NCBI GenBank assembly: GCA_028290905.1
Contig: JAQGIW010000110.1
Span: 1 to 64,000 of the forward strand
Direction: 5' to 3'
Source: Caulobacteraceae bacterium
Lineage (GTDB): Bacteria; Pseudomonadota; Alphaproteobacteria; Caulobacterales; Caulobacteraceae
Length of the DNA stretch: 64,000 nt
The translations under genes and the position numbers were made by a program. Each line of letters starts with the position of its first letter. The stretch's first letter is position 1. The notes below the pieces were generated by a model. That model was given only the letters and a program-made list of their open reading frames with translations. It made no database searches and had not been told where the DNA came from. Positions 44,239 to 54,483 of this stretch are shown here, piece after piece.

Positions 44239-45102
44239 TCAGCCGCGCCATGGTTCGAGGAACGCCTGAAGGGCCGCGTTGACGTCCGCGGGCCTTTCCT
44301 CGTGCGGCAGGTGCCCCGCCCACGCGATCGGCGCGGTCGTGAGATCGTCGGCCAGGGTTCGCCAGATGGCGGCCATGTCCACCATCTTGGCCGCCTCGAA
44401 CTCACTTCCCCACAGCGCCAGCGTTGGGCAGCCAAGCATGACGTCCTTGTCGACCTCATCCTGCGCCAGATCCTCGCGCCAGGCGCCGTAATCGGAAAAC
44501 GGCCCCCGCAAGCCCCCCGGCTGCGCATAGGCCTGGACGTAGGTTGCGATGTCGGCGTCGCTCAACGCCCCGGGATCGTAGGTCCAGCTCGACAGTAGGT
44601 AGCGCAGCCAGAGTTCCTCGCGGCCCTGAATGAGCGCCTCGGGCAGGTCACGGACGGCCTGGAACATGAAGAACCAGCTGGCGTTGGCCACATTGGCGTT
44701 CATGGCGCCGAACAGCAGGCGCGTCGGGATGTTGTCCAGGGCGGCGAACCGCGCCACCGCGTCGGGGTGATCCTTGCAGAACCGCAGGCCCACGCGCGCG
44801 CCGCGATCATGTCCGATGATCGCTGCTTTCTCGATGCCGAGGTTCGTCATCAAGCTGCGGATGTCGTTCGCCATCGAGCGCTTGTCATAACCGCTCGCCG
44901 GCTTTTCGGTCGCGCCATAGCCCCGCAGGTCCGGGATGATCAGTCGATACTGCTGGGCGAGGACGGGGATCTGATGGCGCCAAGCGTACCAAGTCTCCGG
45001 GAAACCATGAATCAGCACGACCGGTGGACCCTCGCCCGCCTCCGCGTAGTGCATCTTGATGCCGTTCGCCACGGATCGGTGGTGGGCAACTGTGTCCGTC
45101 AT
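44239..45102 (-). CDS. Epoxide hydrolase / haloacetate dehalogenase-like alpha/beta hydrolase
   Basis: A 287-residue hydrolase with an Asp nucleophile, not Ser, in IIGHDRGARVGLRF. It also shows LIHGFPETWYAWRHQIPVLA, IPDLRGYGATEKP and a catalytic His in WAGHLPHEERP. Asp-elbow plus HGFPETWY and GYGATEKP are typical of soluble epoxide hydrolases and fluoroacetate dehalogenases. Substrate assignment between the two is not possible here. A C-run/G-run box (45200) lies about 98 bp upstream. Confidence 0.9.
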   Translation of the reverse strand: MTDTVAHHRSVANGIKMHYAEAGEGPPVVLIHGFPETWYAWRHQIPVLAQQYRLIIPDLRGYGATEKPASGYDKRSMANDIRSLMTNLGIEKAAIIGHDRGARVGLRFCKDHPDAVARFAALDNIPTRLLFGAMNANVANASWFFMFQAVRDLPEALIQGREELWLRYLLSSWTYDPGALSDADIATYVQAYAQPGGLRGPFSDYGAWREDLAQDEVDKDVMLGCPTLALWGSEFEAAKMVDMAAIWRTLADDLTTAPIAWAGHLPHEERPADVNAALQAFLEPWRG

Positions 45103-45199
45103 CTCGAGCCCTTTGTGACGTCTGGCAGAAACCGCATCGGCGAACTTCTGGCCTCAGTGTCGCCGCGACGAAATCCTGACAGGCGCGACGGCGTCGCCG

Positions 45200-45217
45200 T
45201 ATCCCCCGTATGGGGGG
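45200..45217 (-). promoter_or_regulatory. C-run/G-run operator-like box 1
   Basis: TATCCCCCGTATGGGGGG on the plus strand; read toward the hydrolase gene it is CCCCCCATACGGGGGATACG. It lies 98 bp upstream of the leftward hydrolase start. The flank GGGGATAC-GCG agrees with boxes at 51633, 60348 and 62757. Confidence 0.6.
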
Positions 45218-45359
45218 CGATGCAGCGGAAGCGTAGTCGCTGGCTCGCACGGCTCTATATTCTCTTCGCAAGATCGGACGTTCGCCAGTTTTCCAATCCG
45301 GGCGTCCGCTTGATAGGAGATACGCCATACATCCCCACAACTCGGTGCTGCCGGACTCA

Positions 45360-45677
45360 ATGGCCGTCATTGAGGTCGTCCGGCCAGGTGGGCCGGAGGT
45401 TCTGGTCGCCTCCCGTCGCTCCGTCCCGCACCCGAGACCAGGCGAGGTGCTGATTCGGCACCACGCGGCCGGGATCAATGGTCCAGATGTGCTGCAGCGG
45501 AAGGGCCTATACGCACCGCCCCCGGGCGCTTCGGATTTGCCCGGCCTGGAGGTGGCGGGGGAAGTGGCTGCGCTTGGTGAGGGCGGTACCCGGTTGCGGC
45601 TCGGCGATCGGGTGACTGCGCTACTGCCGGGCGGCGGGTATGCCGAATACAGCGCTGTCAGCCAAAGAGTGGATTGA
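45360..45677 (+). pseudogene. Quinone oxidoreductase (MDR family), N-terminal fragment
   Basis: From ATG 45360 the frame reads MAVIEVVRPGGPEVLVASRR, then HAAGINGPDVLQRKGLYAPP, DLPGLEVAGEVAALGEG and LGDRVTALLPGGGYAEYS, a normal NADPH:quinone reductase N-terminus. It stops after about 105 codons, whereas the family has about 325. The nucleotide-binding domain is absent downstream. No repeat is seen at the break. Confidence 0.8.
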
Positions 45678-45762
45678 CGTCCGACCGTGACACCCTGGCG
45701 GCCTTGCCGACTGGCTGAAGACTTTGAAGCACTCCGCCAAGTGGCAATCCGCGGTCGCGGGG

Positions 45763-48714
<2,952 letters not shown>

Positions 48715-48819
48715 TGGACATCCTGCTTGAGCGGGGTCAAAGCGCCGATCTTGGAACGCCCGGCGCCAGGCGGCTTTGAGACGCGGGGGTCCACGCACCG
48801 GCCCAGATCAAGTTGCCGC

Positions 48820-49719
48820 TCATTCACCGTTTCCGCGGGCGTCGGCGGGAGCGGAGTTGGTCACGTCTGCGTCGTCCACGATCGGGTTCGAGAGTGTGCC
48901 GATCTGTTCGATTTCCACTTCAAAGACGTCGCCGGGCTTCATGAAGAGCTTGGGGTTGCGCGCCCAGCCGATGCCGCCAGGCGTGCCGGTGATGATGACG
49001 TCGCCTGGCTCGAGGGTGAGGGTCGTGCTCAGCGACTCGATGAGCGTGGCGACGTCGAAAATCAGCAGGTCGGTATTGGAGTCCTGCAGCGTCTGCCCGT
49101 TCAGTCGCCCCTGGATGCGCAGGCCCTTGGCGCCCGGGGGCAGTTCGTCGGGGGTGACGAGCCAAGGCCCGAAGGCGCCGGTTCGGTCGAAGTTCTTCCC
49201 CATCGTCCACTGCGGCGTGCGCCCCTGGTAGTCACGGAGCGTCGCGTCGTTGAACATCGAGTAGCCGGCGACATGGTCCAACGCCCGATCCTTGGCGATC
49301 CGACGCCCACTCCGTCCGATCACCACCGCCAGCTCCGCCTCGTAGTCGAGCATGTTCGATTCCGGCGGGCGCAGAATGGCCGCTCCGTGGCCTAGCAAGC
49401 TGGTCGCGAAGCGGGCGAACACCTCGGGATATTGAGGCTTCTTCAGTCCGGACTCGGCGAGATGTTCGTCGTAGTTGAGCCCAAGGCAAAGGATCTTCGA
49501 CGGCCGCGGGATGGGCGGCAGCAGCGTCACAGCGCGTTCGTCGATCCGAGGACCACGGCTCAGCCCTCTGGCAACTTCCGCCAAGTCCGCATTCGATGTG
49601 ATGAGGTCCGAAAGGGTGCCGGGGTATCCCGGCTCATCCCGCGTCAGACCGTGGAAGCCCTGGCCGGTATCGACTGCGACGCCGGCCCGGTCTTCCGCTT
49701 CGAAATTGATGAAACGCAA
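48820..49719 (-). CDS. Fumarylacetoacetate hydrolase (FAH) family protein
   Basis: A 299-residue protein that starts at TTG (LRFINFEAEDR) with AGGAGG upstream. A duplicate of this 5' end lies at 51852-51923. FAH-fold motifs are KILCLGLNYDEHLAESG, the acidic metal site DYEAELAVVIG, FNDATLRDYQ, KNFDRTGAFGPWLV and GDVIITGTPGGIGWA. The family cleaves or hydrates C-C bonds in 2-oxo-acids. Between a PoxB-like enzyme and a D-2-hydroxyacid dehydrogenase, it probably makes or consumes pyruvate-type products. Confidence 0.9.
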   Translation of the reverse strand: MRFINFEAEDRAGVAVDTGQGFHGLTRDEPGYPGTLSDLITSNADLAEVARGLSRGPRIDERAVTLLPPIPRPSKILCLGLNYDEHLAESGLKKPQYPEVFARFATSLLGHGAAILRPPESNMLDYEAELAVVIGRSGRRIAKDRALDHVAGYSMFNDATLRDYQGRTPQWTMGKNFDRTGAFGPWLVTPDELPPGAKGLRIQGRLNGQTLQDSNTDLLIFDVATLIESLSTTLTLEPGDVIITGTPGGIGWARNPKLFMKPGDVFEVEIEQIGTLSNPIVDDADVTNSAPADARGNGE

Positions 49720-49737
49720 GGGTCGGCCTCCTGTGGC

Positions 49738-51486
49738 TCAGTGGAAGAGATTGGTGCGGGCGAGGTCGAGGATCTCGGCTCCGCGGCCGTCGAGGACCGC
49801 CTTGGCGGTCCACAGGCCGAAGCCCTTCACCTGCGCCGCTTCGATATGGGGCGGCATCGAAAGCTCCTGCCGTGCGCAAACGGCGTCGAGCAGCGCGGGA
49901 CCGTCATGCGCCAGCACCGCAATCAAGGCCTCGGCAAGGTCCCCGGGATTCTCCACGCGTTGGGCGAAGAGCCCGGCGGCTCGCGCGAGCGCCGCGAAGT
50001 CGGGGTTGGTCAGGTCGACCCCGGTGTCGAGAATCCCCGACGCCTTCATCTCCATCTCGACGAAGCCCAGGGTCCCGTTGTTCAGCACCACAATCTTCAC
50101 CGGCAGCCGCTCCTGGACGAGTGTCAGGAGGTCGCCCATCAGCATGGCAAAGCCGCCGTCGCCGGAGAAGGAGATCACCTGGCGGTCGGGAAACGCTGAC
50201 TGTGCGCCGATCGCCTGCGCCAGGGCGTTGGCCATTGAGCCATGGTTCAGCGAACTGACCAGCCGGCGGCGGCCATTCATCTTCACATAGCGGGCGGTCC
50301 AGATCGCCGGGGTTCCCACGTCATAGGTGATGACGGCGTCGTCGGCCGCCAGGTCGCTCATGGTCTTGGCGAGGAACTGCGGGTGGAGCGGTCCCCGACC
50401 GGCGTGGCCGGTCGCCAGCGCGTCCAAGTCCTTCCGGGCTTTCTGGTAGTGCGCGAGACTGCCGTCGAGGAAGTCGCGATGCGCCTTCGTCTGCAGCCGC
50501 GGCAACAGGGCGTCGATCGTCGCGCCGACATCGCCGACGACGCCGAGGTCGAGCCGGCAGCGGCGGCCGAGGTTGGCGCCCCGAAGGTCGATCTGGAGGA
50601 TCCGGACCCCCGTGGGATAGAACTGGCGATAGGGAAAGTCCGTGCCGAGCATCAGCAAGGCGTCGCAGTCCATCATGGCGTGATAGCCGGAGGGGAATCC
50701 GATGAACCCAGTCATCCCGACATCAAAAGGATTGTCGTACTCGATGAATTCCTTGCCCCCGAGCGCGTGCACGATGGGCGCCTTGAGGGCCTCCGCCAGC
50801 GCGAGGACCTGCTCGCGCGAATACTGACATCCCCGTCCGCAGAGCAGAGTCACCCGCTCGGCCCCGTTCAGGCGGTCGGCAAGCGTATCGAGTTCCGTGT
50901 CCGGTGGCCGAACGATCGGCGCGGCGGGGATCAGGGACGTCGAGGGCTCGACATGGGACGGCAAGGCGGCGAACGCCACGTCGCCGGGCAGCACCACCAC
51001 GGACACGCCACGCTCGGTGACGGCGGTGCGGATCGCGCTCTCGAATACGCCCGGCAACTGCCCCGGATTGGAGACGAGCTCGCAGTAGTGACTGCACTCA
51101 CGGAACAAATCCTGCGGGTGAGTCTCCTGGAAGTAGCCCCGGCCGATCTCCGCGCTCGGTATGTGCGCCGCAATCGCCAGCACCGGCACCCGCGAGCGAT
51201 GGCAGTCGAAGAGTCCGTTGATGAGGTGGAGGTTGCCTGGGCCGCAGCTGCCGGCGCACGCCGCAAGGCGTCCGGTCAGGTGCGCCTCCGCGCCGGCGGC
51301 GAACGCCGCGGCTTCCTCGTTCCGGGTGTGAACCCAATCGATGCCGCCGTGCGCGCGGAGTGCTTCCGTGGCGGCGTTCAGACTGTCGCCGACGACCCCG
51401 TAGATTCGTTGCACGCCGGCGGAGGCGAGGGTGGCGATCAGGAGTTCGGCGACATTTCCCTTGGGCGTCATGGCCACTTCGCTCAC
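49738..51486 (-). CDS. Pyruvate oxidase/dehydrogenase (PoxB)-like ThDP enzyme
   Basis: A 582-residue ThDP-dependent enzyme. It has the N-terminal Pyr domain (GVQRIYGVVGDSLNAATEAL, HTRNEEAAAFAAGAEAHLTG), the central domain (LCGRGCQYSREQV, LMLGTDFPYRQFYP) and the PP domain with the ThDP/Mg signature FSGDGGFAMLMGDLLTLVQE followed by NNGTLGFVEMEMKASG. The pattern VVGDSLN and LGTDFPYRQFYP matches ubiquinone-dependent pyruvate dehydrogenase (PoxB), which converts pyruvate to acetate and CO2 at the membrane. It leads a leftward operon with FAH and the hydroxyacid dehydrogenase; gaps are 18 and 105 bp. Confidence 0.92.
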   Translation of the reverse strand: MSEVAMTPKGNVAELLIATLASAGVQRIYGVVGDSLNAATEALRAHGGIDWVHTRNEEAAAFAAGAEAHLTGRLAACAGSCGPGNLHLINGLFDCHRSRVPVLAIAAHIPSAEIGRGYFQETHPQDLFRECSHYCELVSNPGQLPGVFESAIRTAVTERGVSVVVLPGDVAFAALPSHVEPSTSLIPAAPIVRPPDTELDTLADRLNGAERVTLLCGRGCQYSREQVLALAEALKAPIVHALGGKEFIEYDNPFDVGMTGFIGFPSGYHAMMDCDALLMLGTDFPYRQFYPTGVRILQIDLRGANLGRRCRLDLGVVGDVGATIDALLPRLQTKAHRDFLDGSLAHYQKARKDLDALATGHAGRGPLHPQFLAKTMSDLAADDAVITYDVGTPAIWTARYVKMNGRRRLVSSLNHGSMANALAQAIGAQSAFPDRQVISFSGDGGFAMLMGDLLTLVQERLPVKIVVLNNGTLGFVEMEMKASGILDTGVDLTNPDFAALARAAGLFAQRVENPGDLAEALIAVLAHDGPALLDAVCARQELSMPPHIEAAQVKGFGLWTAKAVLDGRGAEILDLARTNLFH

Positions 51487-51572
51487 CGGTTTGGACTCTA
51501 CAAACTCCCGGCCGGTTCGCGCCCGCCGCGAGGCGAAAGCTTGCCGCGTTATGCTGCGCGGCTTGAGAGCCC

Positions 51573-51612
51573 GAAACCGGGGCGCCGGAACAGAAGGCCG
51601 CCATCTATAGAT
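51573..51612. repeat. Dispersed 40-bp repeat, copy 1
   Basis: CCGAAACCGGGGCGCCGGAA begins a stretch of about 40 bp that recurs at 52748-52787 as CCGAGACCAGGGCGCCGGAG, with about 36 of 40 positions conserved (both end GGCCGCCATCTAT). Both copies are non-coding. Confidence 0.6.
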
Positions 51613-51632
51613 TTTCGCGAGACGGTCGCGGC

Positions 51633-51648
51633 ATCCCCTGAATGGGGG
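51633..51648 (-). promoter_or_regulatory. C-run/G-run operator-like box 2
   Basis: ATCCCCTGAATGGGGG lies 147 bp upstream of the PoxB-like gene. The surrounding stretch from GACGG to AATGGG is nearly the same as at 60338-60361. In gene sense the flank GGGGATGCCGCG is shared with the box at 62757. Confidence 0.65.
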
Positions 51649-51668
51649 GCTCGACCCTACTTTGATCG

Positions 51669-51866
51669 ACCGCCCTGATCCAGGCGGCCCGTCGGGTCAT
51701 CGCCGTCGGTGGGGTCGCGCGGCTGTCCCTGCGTGAAGCCGCCCGCGACGTCGGCGTCAGCGCCGGCGCACCCTATCACCACTTCAGATCCAAAGAGGAC
51801 CTTGTCGACGCGGTCGCCACCTCCGGCTGGATTGAGTTGCTGACCGCTGTCTCAATGGAAGCCCGG
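51669..51866 (+). pseudogene. TetR family regulator fragment
   Basis: The frame reads ALIQAARRVIAVGGVARLSL, then REAARDVGVSAGAPYHHFRS and KEDLVDAVATSGW, a clear TetR DNA-binding domain. It has no start codon in context. It breaks off after about 65 codons, where sequence homologous to the 5' end of the FAH gene begins on the other strand. Confidence 0.75.
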
Positions 51867-51923
51867 TCCGGCATCGGCCGCGACGCCAACCTGCTCGCCC
51901 GCTTCGAAATTGATGAAACGCAA
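51852..51923 (-). pseudogene. Duplicate of the FAH gene 5' end
   Basis: TTG at 51923 starts LRFINFEAGEQVGVAADAGP, which is nearly the same as the first 20 codons of the intact FAH gene at 49719. The preceding CACAGGAG ribosome-binding region is also shared. It stops after 24 codons at the junction with the TetR fragment. Confidence 0.75.
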
Positions 51924-52191
51924 GGGCCGATCTCCTGTGGTCAGCGACGCGGGGGCTGGGGCGGATCCTGGGCTATCGACTTGGGGCTGTTCTGTGTGGC
52001 TCCGGCGTGCCGGCCAAGAGTGCGACCGGGGCCCTACTGCGCCTATCACCCGTTCGGGGGATGCTGGCCTGTCGCGGGAGCGCCGCTTGATGCCTCATCT
52101 CCCATGCACCGGCGGATGGTCGGGGAGACTGACGTCTCTAACCTGCTTAGCCGACGGTAAATGGCCTTTTAGGCCGCGCCCAAACGAGATA

Positions 52192-52665
52192 TCACTTGGC
52201 ATTCCTACCGGTCTGCAAAGGATCGTCGCGCCGGCGATCTTTTTGTTTTTGAACGACCCAGGCGATGAACTTTGGATGGGTCGCAAATTCCCGACTAAGC
52301 ACGGACCACTCTCGGCGAACCGTGTCGGTATCCAGCAGGCGATCGATGTCGGGCTCCCAGACTCGCCAGATTTCCCGGTCCACATACCCATGGCGCTTGA
52401 GTGCGTGAAGCTCAAACACCAGTTGAAGAAGTTCCAAGACATCACGTCTCGTTTCAAGACTTAGTTCGGCGTCAAGACCGGATGTCAACCGACTACTGTA
52501 CGCATCGTCGGATAGAGAGCGTCTAATCGTGTGGAGTCGGTCGGAATAGGCGAGGAAAATTTGCGCCCCCAGTTGGCGACTGTTGTTTCGTAGCGCCGTA
52601 TAGATTGCGGCTCCTCCGACTATGACGCTGCTGAGCGTGACGAATCTCAGGATGATGTCAATCAG
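52192..52665 (-). CDS. Hypothetical small membrane-anchored protein, unusual start
   Basis: About 157 residues. It has an N-terminal transmembrane helix (IILRFVTLSSVIVGGAAIYT), then a soluble helical part with QIFLAYSDRLHTIRRSLSDD, DVLELLQLVFELHALKRHGY and IWRVWEPDIDRLLDTDTVRR. GGGAGGCTTCA lies before a CTG at 52665 (LIDIILRF) and no ATG, GTG or TTG is suitably placed, so CTG or the following ATT may be the start. The 256-residue track ORF extends upstream through repeat debris and is not credible. The layout (one helix plus about 120 residues with conserved tryptophans) is similar to DUF4760-type proteins, but I do not assign it. Confidence 0.5.
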   Translation of the reverse strand: MIDIILRFVTLSSVIVGGAAIYTALRNNSRQLGAQIFLAYSDRLHTIRRSLSDDAYSSRLTSGLDAELSLETRRDVLELLQLVFELHALKRHGYVDREIWRVWEPDIDRLLDTDTVRREWSVLSREFATHPKFIAWVVQKQKDRRRDDPLQTGRNAK

Positions 52666-52697
52666 TGAAGCCTCCCTCGTTCGCTTGGACGTCCGCG

Positions 52698-52735
52698 AGG
52701 GCGCCGGTGAAGAGTGGCGCAGATGGCGCGTAACG
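52698..52735. repeat. Fragment of the regulator-1 TPR region
   Basis: GGCGCCGGTGAAGAGTGGCG and the next 18 bases are identical to a stretch of regulator 1 at about 35156-35193. On the minus strand it still reads RYAPSAPLFTGALA. It is followed by copy 2 of the 40-bp dispersed repeat (52748-52787). Confidence 0.7.
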
Positions 52736-52747
52736 CACCCGAGACCA

Positions 52748-52787
52748 GGGCGCCGGAGCAGCAGGCCGCCATCTATTGACCGCGCTT
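52748..52787. repeat. Dispersed 40-bp repeat, copy 2
   Basis: CCGAGACCAGGGCGCCGGAG begins the second copy of the repeat at 51573-51612. It directly joins the ETF-QO stop region to the regulator-1 fragment and marks a recombination seam. Confidence 0.6.
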
Positions 52788-52793
52788 TGCCCC

Positions 52794-54446
52794 TCACATG
52801 TTTGGATAACCGGGGCCGCCGCCGCCTTCGGGTGGAACCCAAGTAATATTGGCGTTGGGGTCCTTGATGTCGCACGTTTTGCAGTGCACACAATTCTGTG
52901 CGTTTACGACATACTTTACGTCTTTCCCTTCGCCCACCCACTCGTAGACCCCAGCGGGGCAATATCGCGCCGACGGGCCGTCAAAGACATCATGCTCGGA
53001 CGATTTTTGGATGGCGGTATTGGCGATATGCAAATGAATTGGCTGGTTTTCGACATGATTTGTATTGGATAGGAATACTGATGAAAGTCGATCGAACGTG
53101 AGCTTGCCATCGGCCTTCGGATAGTTGATCGGCTTGCAGTTGACGGCCGGCTTCAAGGTTGCATTGTCGGCGTGCCCGTGATGGAGCGTACCGAAGAGGC
53201 TGAAGCCGAGGGTGTTGGTCCACATGTCCATGCCGCCGAGGCCGACGCCGATGACTGTACCGAGCTTCGACCACAGTGGCTTGACGTTCCGGACCCTTCG
53301 CAGGTCCTTGCCGATCGCCGTGCCGCGCCACTGGACCTCGTAAGGCGTAAGTTCATCGTGAGCCCGCCCCGCTTTGAGGGCCGCCGCCGCCTGCTCGGCA
53401 CACTGGATCGCCGAGAGCACGGCGTTGTGGCTGCCCTTGATACGCGGAACGTTCATGAAGCCGGCTGAACAGCCGATCAGCGCGCCGCCGGGGAAGACCA
53501 ATTTCGGTGTCGACTGCCAACCGCCCTCCGTTAACGCCCGCGCGCCGTAGGCCAGGCGCTTGCCGCCTTCGAAGAACCCGCGGATCGCCGGGTGGGTCTT
53601 GAAACGTTGCATTTCCTCGAACGGTGAAAGCCAAGGGTTCTGATAGTTGAGGTGAACGACGAACCCGACTGACACCAGATTGTCACCCCAGTGGTAGAGG
53701 AACGAACCTCCGCCGGTCTTCAGATCGAGCGGCCAGCCAAAGCTGTGTTGAATCAACCCGCCTCGATGTTTTTCCGGGCCGACCTGCCAGAGCTCCTTGA
53801 TGCCAATGCCGAACTTCTGCGGATCGCGCCCCTGATCGAGGCCGTAGCGGGCGATCAGGGTCTTCGAGAGGCTGCCGCGCGCGCCCTCAGCGAACAGGGT
53901 GTACTTGCTGCGCAGCTCTATCCCGCGGGTGAAGCCCTCGCGTGGCTCCCCTGAATTACCGATTCCCATGTCGCCAGTGGCTATGCCGAGAACCTCTCCG
54001 ACATCTCCGTAGAGCACTTCCGTCGCCGCGAAGCCGGGATAGACTTCGACTCCGAGAGCCTCGGCCTTCCGGCCCAGCCAACGGCAAACGTCGCCCAGCG
54101 AGACGATGAAGTTGCCCTGATTGCTCATCAGCGGCGGCATCAGGATGTTCGGCAGACGCACCGCCGAGTTCGAGGTCAGCCAATAGAACCGATCGTCCAG
54201 CACGGGCTGCTGGAGCGGACTGTCTTCGTCCCGCCAGCTGGGCAGAAGGGAATCGATGCCGATCGGATCGACGACGGCGCCGGAAAGAATATGTGCGCCG
54301 ACTTCGGAGCCTTTTTCCACCAGCACCACGGAGAGATCGGGCGCGAGCTGCTTGAGCCGGATAGCGGCCGACAAACCCGCGGGCCCCGCGCCGACGATCA
54401 CGACGTCAAAGTCCATTGCCTCGCGCGGGGCCGGATCGTTGGCCAT
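52794..54446 (-). CDS. Electron transfer flavoprotein-ubiquinone oxidoreductase (ETF-QO)
   Basis: About 550 residues from ATG 54446 (MANDPAPREAMDFDVVIV). It has FAD motif VVIVGAGPAGLSAAIRLKQL, EKGSEVGAHILSGAVVDP, GIGIKELWQV, GGALIGCSAGFMNVPRIKGS HNA-type quinone site and the C-terminal 4Fe-4S cluster CPAGVYEW with CVHCKTCDIKDP. It ends GGGGPGYPNM as is usual for ETF-QO. It transfers electrons from ETF to ubiquinone at the inner membrane. It is the last gene of the six-gene acyl-CoA operon and supplies the dehydrogenase's electron outlet. Confidence 0.95.
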   Translation of the reverse strand: MANDPAPREAMDFDVVIVGAGPAGLSAAIRLKQLAPDLSVVLVEKGSEVGAHILSGAVVDPIGIDSLLPSWRDEDSPLQQPVLDDRFYWLTSNSAVRLPNILMPPLMSNQGNFIVSLGDVCRWLGRKAEALGVEVYPGFAATEVLYGDVGEVLGIATGDMGIGNSGEPREGFTRGIELRSKYTLFAEGARGSLSKTLIARYGLDQGRDPQKFGIGIKELWQVGPEKHRGGLIQHSFGWPLDLKTGGGSFLYHWGDNLVSVGFVVHLNYQNPWLSPFEEMQRFKTHPAIRGFFEGGKRLAYGARALTEGGWQSTPKLVFPGGALIGCSAGFMNVPRIKGSHNAVLSAIQCAEQAAAALKAGRAHDELTPYEVQWRGTAIGKDLRRVRNVKPLWSKLGTVIGVGLGGMDMWTNTLGFSLFGTLHHGHADNATLKPAVNCKPINYPKADGKLTFDRLSSVFLSNTNHVENQPIHLHIANTAIQKSSEHDVFDGPSARYCPAGVYEWVGEGKDVKYVVNAQNCVHCKTCDIKDPNANITWVPPEGGGGPGYPNM

Positions 54447-54483
54447 CGGGGATTCGCTTTCTGGACTGGGGCCCGCTGAACGA

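Noticed and set aside
50242-51678. 478-residue plus-strand ORF
   Set aside because: Antisense of the PoxB-like gene.
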